Part shown: positions 4,908 to 5,658 of the stretch, in pieces | How positions within the stretch are numbered: position 1 is the first letter of the stretch | Layout of the letters: each line of letters opens with the position of its first letter | NCBI GenBank assembly: GCA_958372035.1 | Contig: CATXML010000093.1 | Coordinates: 1-5,658 of the forward strand | Direction of reading: 5' to 3' | From: an uncultured Collinsella sp. | GTDB lineage: Bacteria; Actinomycetota; Coriobacteriia; Coriobacteriales; Coriobacteriaceae | DNA length: 5,658 bases | Position numbers and translations under genes: made by a program | Notes under the pieces: generated by a model | Database searches by the model: none | What the model was told of the DNA's origin: nothing | Seen by the model: only the letters and a program-made list of their open reading frames with translations

Positions 4908-5658
4908 ATGACGACTTCTTATAAAACGATGGTGGTAAAGATCGGCTCGTCCACGGTGGTGGGCGCCGACGGCAAGGTCAACCGCGCGTTTATCGGTGGC
5001 CTGGCCGATCAGGCCGCGGCCCTGCGCAAGCTCGGCTGGCGCTTGGTCGTGGTGAGCTCCGGCGCCATTGCCTGTGGCTATCCCGTGCTGGGCTTCGACC
5101 GCAAGCCGGTCGGCGATCTGCCGAGCCTGCAGGCATGCGCGTCGGCCGGCCAGTGCATCATCTCGTCGGCCTACGACGAGGAGTTCCATGCGCGTGACCT
5201 GCTCACCTCGCTCGTGCTGCTCACGCGCCACGACACGGCGCGTCGCACGTCCTACCTGCACGCGCGCGACGCCCTGCTGCGCCTGGTGGAGCTTGGCGTG
5301 GTGCCGGTCGTCAACGAGAACGATACCGTTACCGTCGATGAGATCAAGTTTGGCGACAACGACACACTGGCGGCGCTCGTAAGCTGCTTGGTTTCGGCGG
5401 ACCTGTGCGTGACACTGTCCGACATCGACGGCCTCTACACCGCCAATCCGCACGAGGACCCGACGGCCGAGTTTGTCCCGGTCGTGCATAAGATCGACGC
5501 CAAGATTATCGCCTCGGCGGGCGATTCTTCCACATCGGTGGGTACGGGCGGCATGATTACCAAGATTCGCGCGAGCCGCATTCTGATGACGGCGGGCATT
5601 CAAAGCGTGATCTGCTCGGGCGAGGAGCCCGATGCGCTCGTGCGTCTGGCCCGTGGCG
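4908..5658 (+). CDS. proB: Glutamate 5-kinase (3' end outside window)
   Basis: A cytoplasmic amino-acid kinase that phosphorylates glutamate to glutamyl 5-phosphate with ATP, the first and normally proline-inhibited step of proline synthesis; ProA then reduces the product. The 250 visible codons cover most of the kinase domain. Motifs are VVKIGSS (residues 9-15), VVSSGAI (48-54), VVPVVNENDTV (131-141), FGDNDTLAALVS (148-159), LSDIDGLYTANP (170-181) and GTGGMITK (212-219), all typical of ProB. Full-length relatives have about 260 to 370 residues, so a C-terminal PUA domain may or may not follow beyond the edge. An in-frame TGA at 4902-4904 and the family N-terminus fix the start near ATG 4908; a second ATG at 4929 is less likely. 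There is no clear ribosome site just upstream, and the only strong one nearby is 62 bases away in the preceding hairpin loop. Confidence 0.96.
   Translation, partial: MTTSYKTMVVKIGSSTVVGADGKVNRAFIGGLADQAAALRKLGWRLVVVSSGAIACGYPVLGFDRKPVGDLPSLQACASAGQCIISSAYDEEFHARDLLTSLVLLTRHDTARRTSYLHARDALLRLVELGVVPVVNENDTVTVDEIKFGDNDTLAALVSCLVSADLCVTLSDIDGLYTANPHEDPTAEFVPVVHKIDAKIIASAGDSSTSVGTGGMITKIRASRILMTAGIQSVICSGEEPDALVRLARG

Noticed and set aside
4731..5603. Minus-strand open frame antisense to proB
   Set aside because: Shadow frame; all conserved motifs are on the plus strand.

Overview
The window (5658 bases, GC-rich, strong G/C preference at third codon positions) looks like the chromosome of a high-GC Gram-positive anaerobe. 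Gene content and style (oxygen-sensitive radical SAM enzyme, short intergenic gaps, GC-rich tRNA-Ala with CGC anticodon) fit a gut Coriobacteriia member such as Collinsella. That assignment is inference; no 16S or marker comparison was possible. No mobile element, integrase, CRISPR array or phage gene was seen.

Layout. (1) Bases 1-998, minus strand: the first 332 codons of a WecA/TagO-type polyprenyl-phosphate sugar-1-phosphate transferase, cut by the left edge. (2) Bases 999-1535: a divergent intergenic region holding a probable structured small RNA on the minus strand (about 1215-1385). Its ends pair through a 12-bp stem followed by a U-rich tail, and its architecture resembles 6S RNA. Upstream of it, facing the other way, is a possible promoter for the next gene. 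(3) 1536-2474, plus: a PflX-type radical SAM protein with an additional N-terminal cysteine cluster. (4) 2468-2563: a gene-free stretch with two interleaved inverted repeats that could fold as a pseudoknot. (5) 2584-2743: a self-contained tRNA-Ala(CGC) unit with promoter, tRNA and strong intrinsic terminator. (6) 2763-3239, plus: an unrecognised 158-aa protein with a coiled coil, a Pro/Ala/Lys linker and a C-terminal membrane anchor. (7) 3322-4827, plus: nicotinate phosphoribosyltransferase (pncB). (8) 4821-4859: an inverted repeat overlapping the pncB stop codon. (9) 4908 to the right edge, plus: glutamate 5-kinase (proB), first 250 codons.

Functionally this is mostly housekeeping: lipid-linked glycan initiation, NAD salvage, proline synthesis and one tRNA. 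The genes do not form one pathway. The anchored protein and pncB may be co-transcribed, since no terminator was seen between them. The parts most worth a second look are non-coding: the 6S-like RNA, the pseudoknot-capable spacer, the terminator almost touching the anchored-protein gene, and the hairpin over the pncB stop codon that holds a Shine-Dalgarno-like sequence with no start codon after it.
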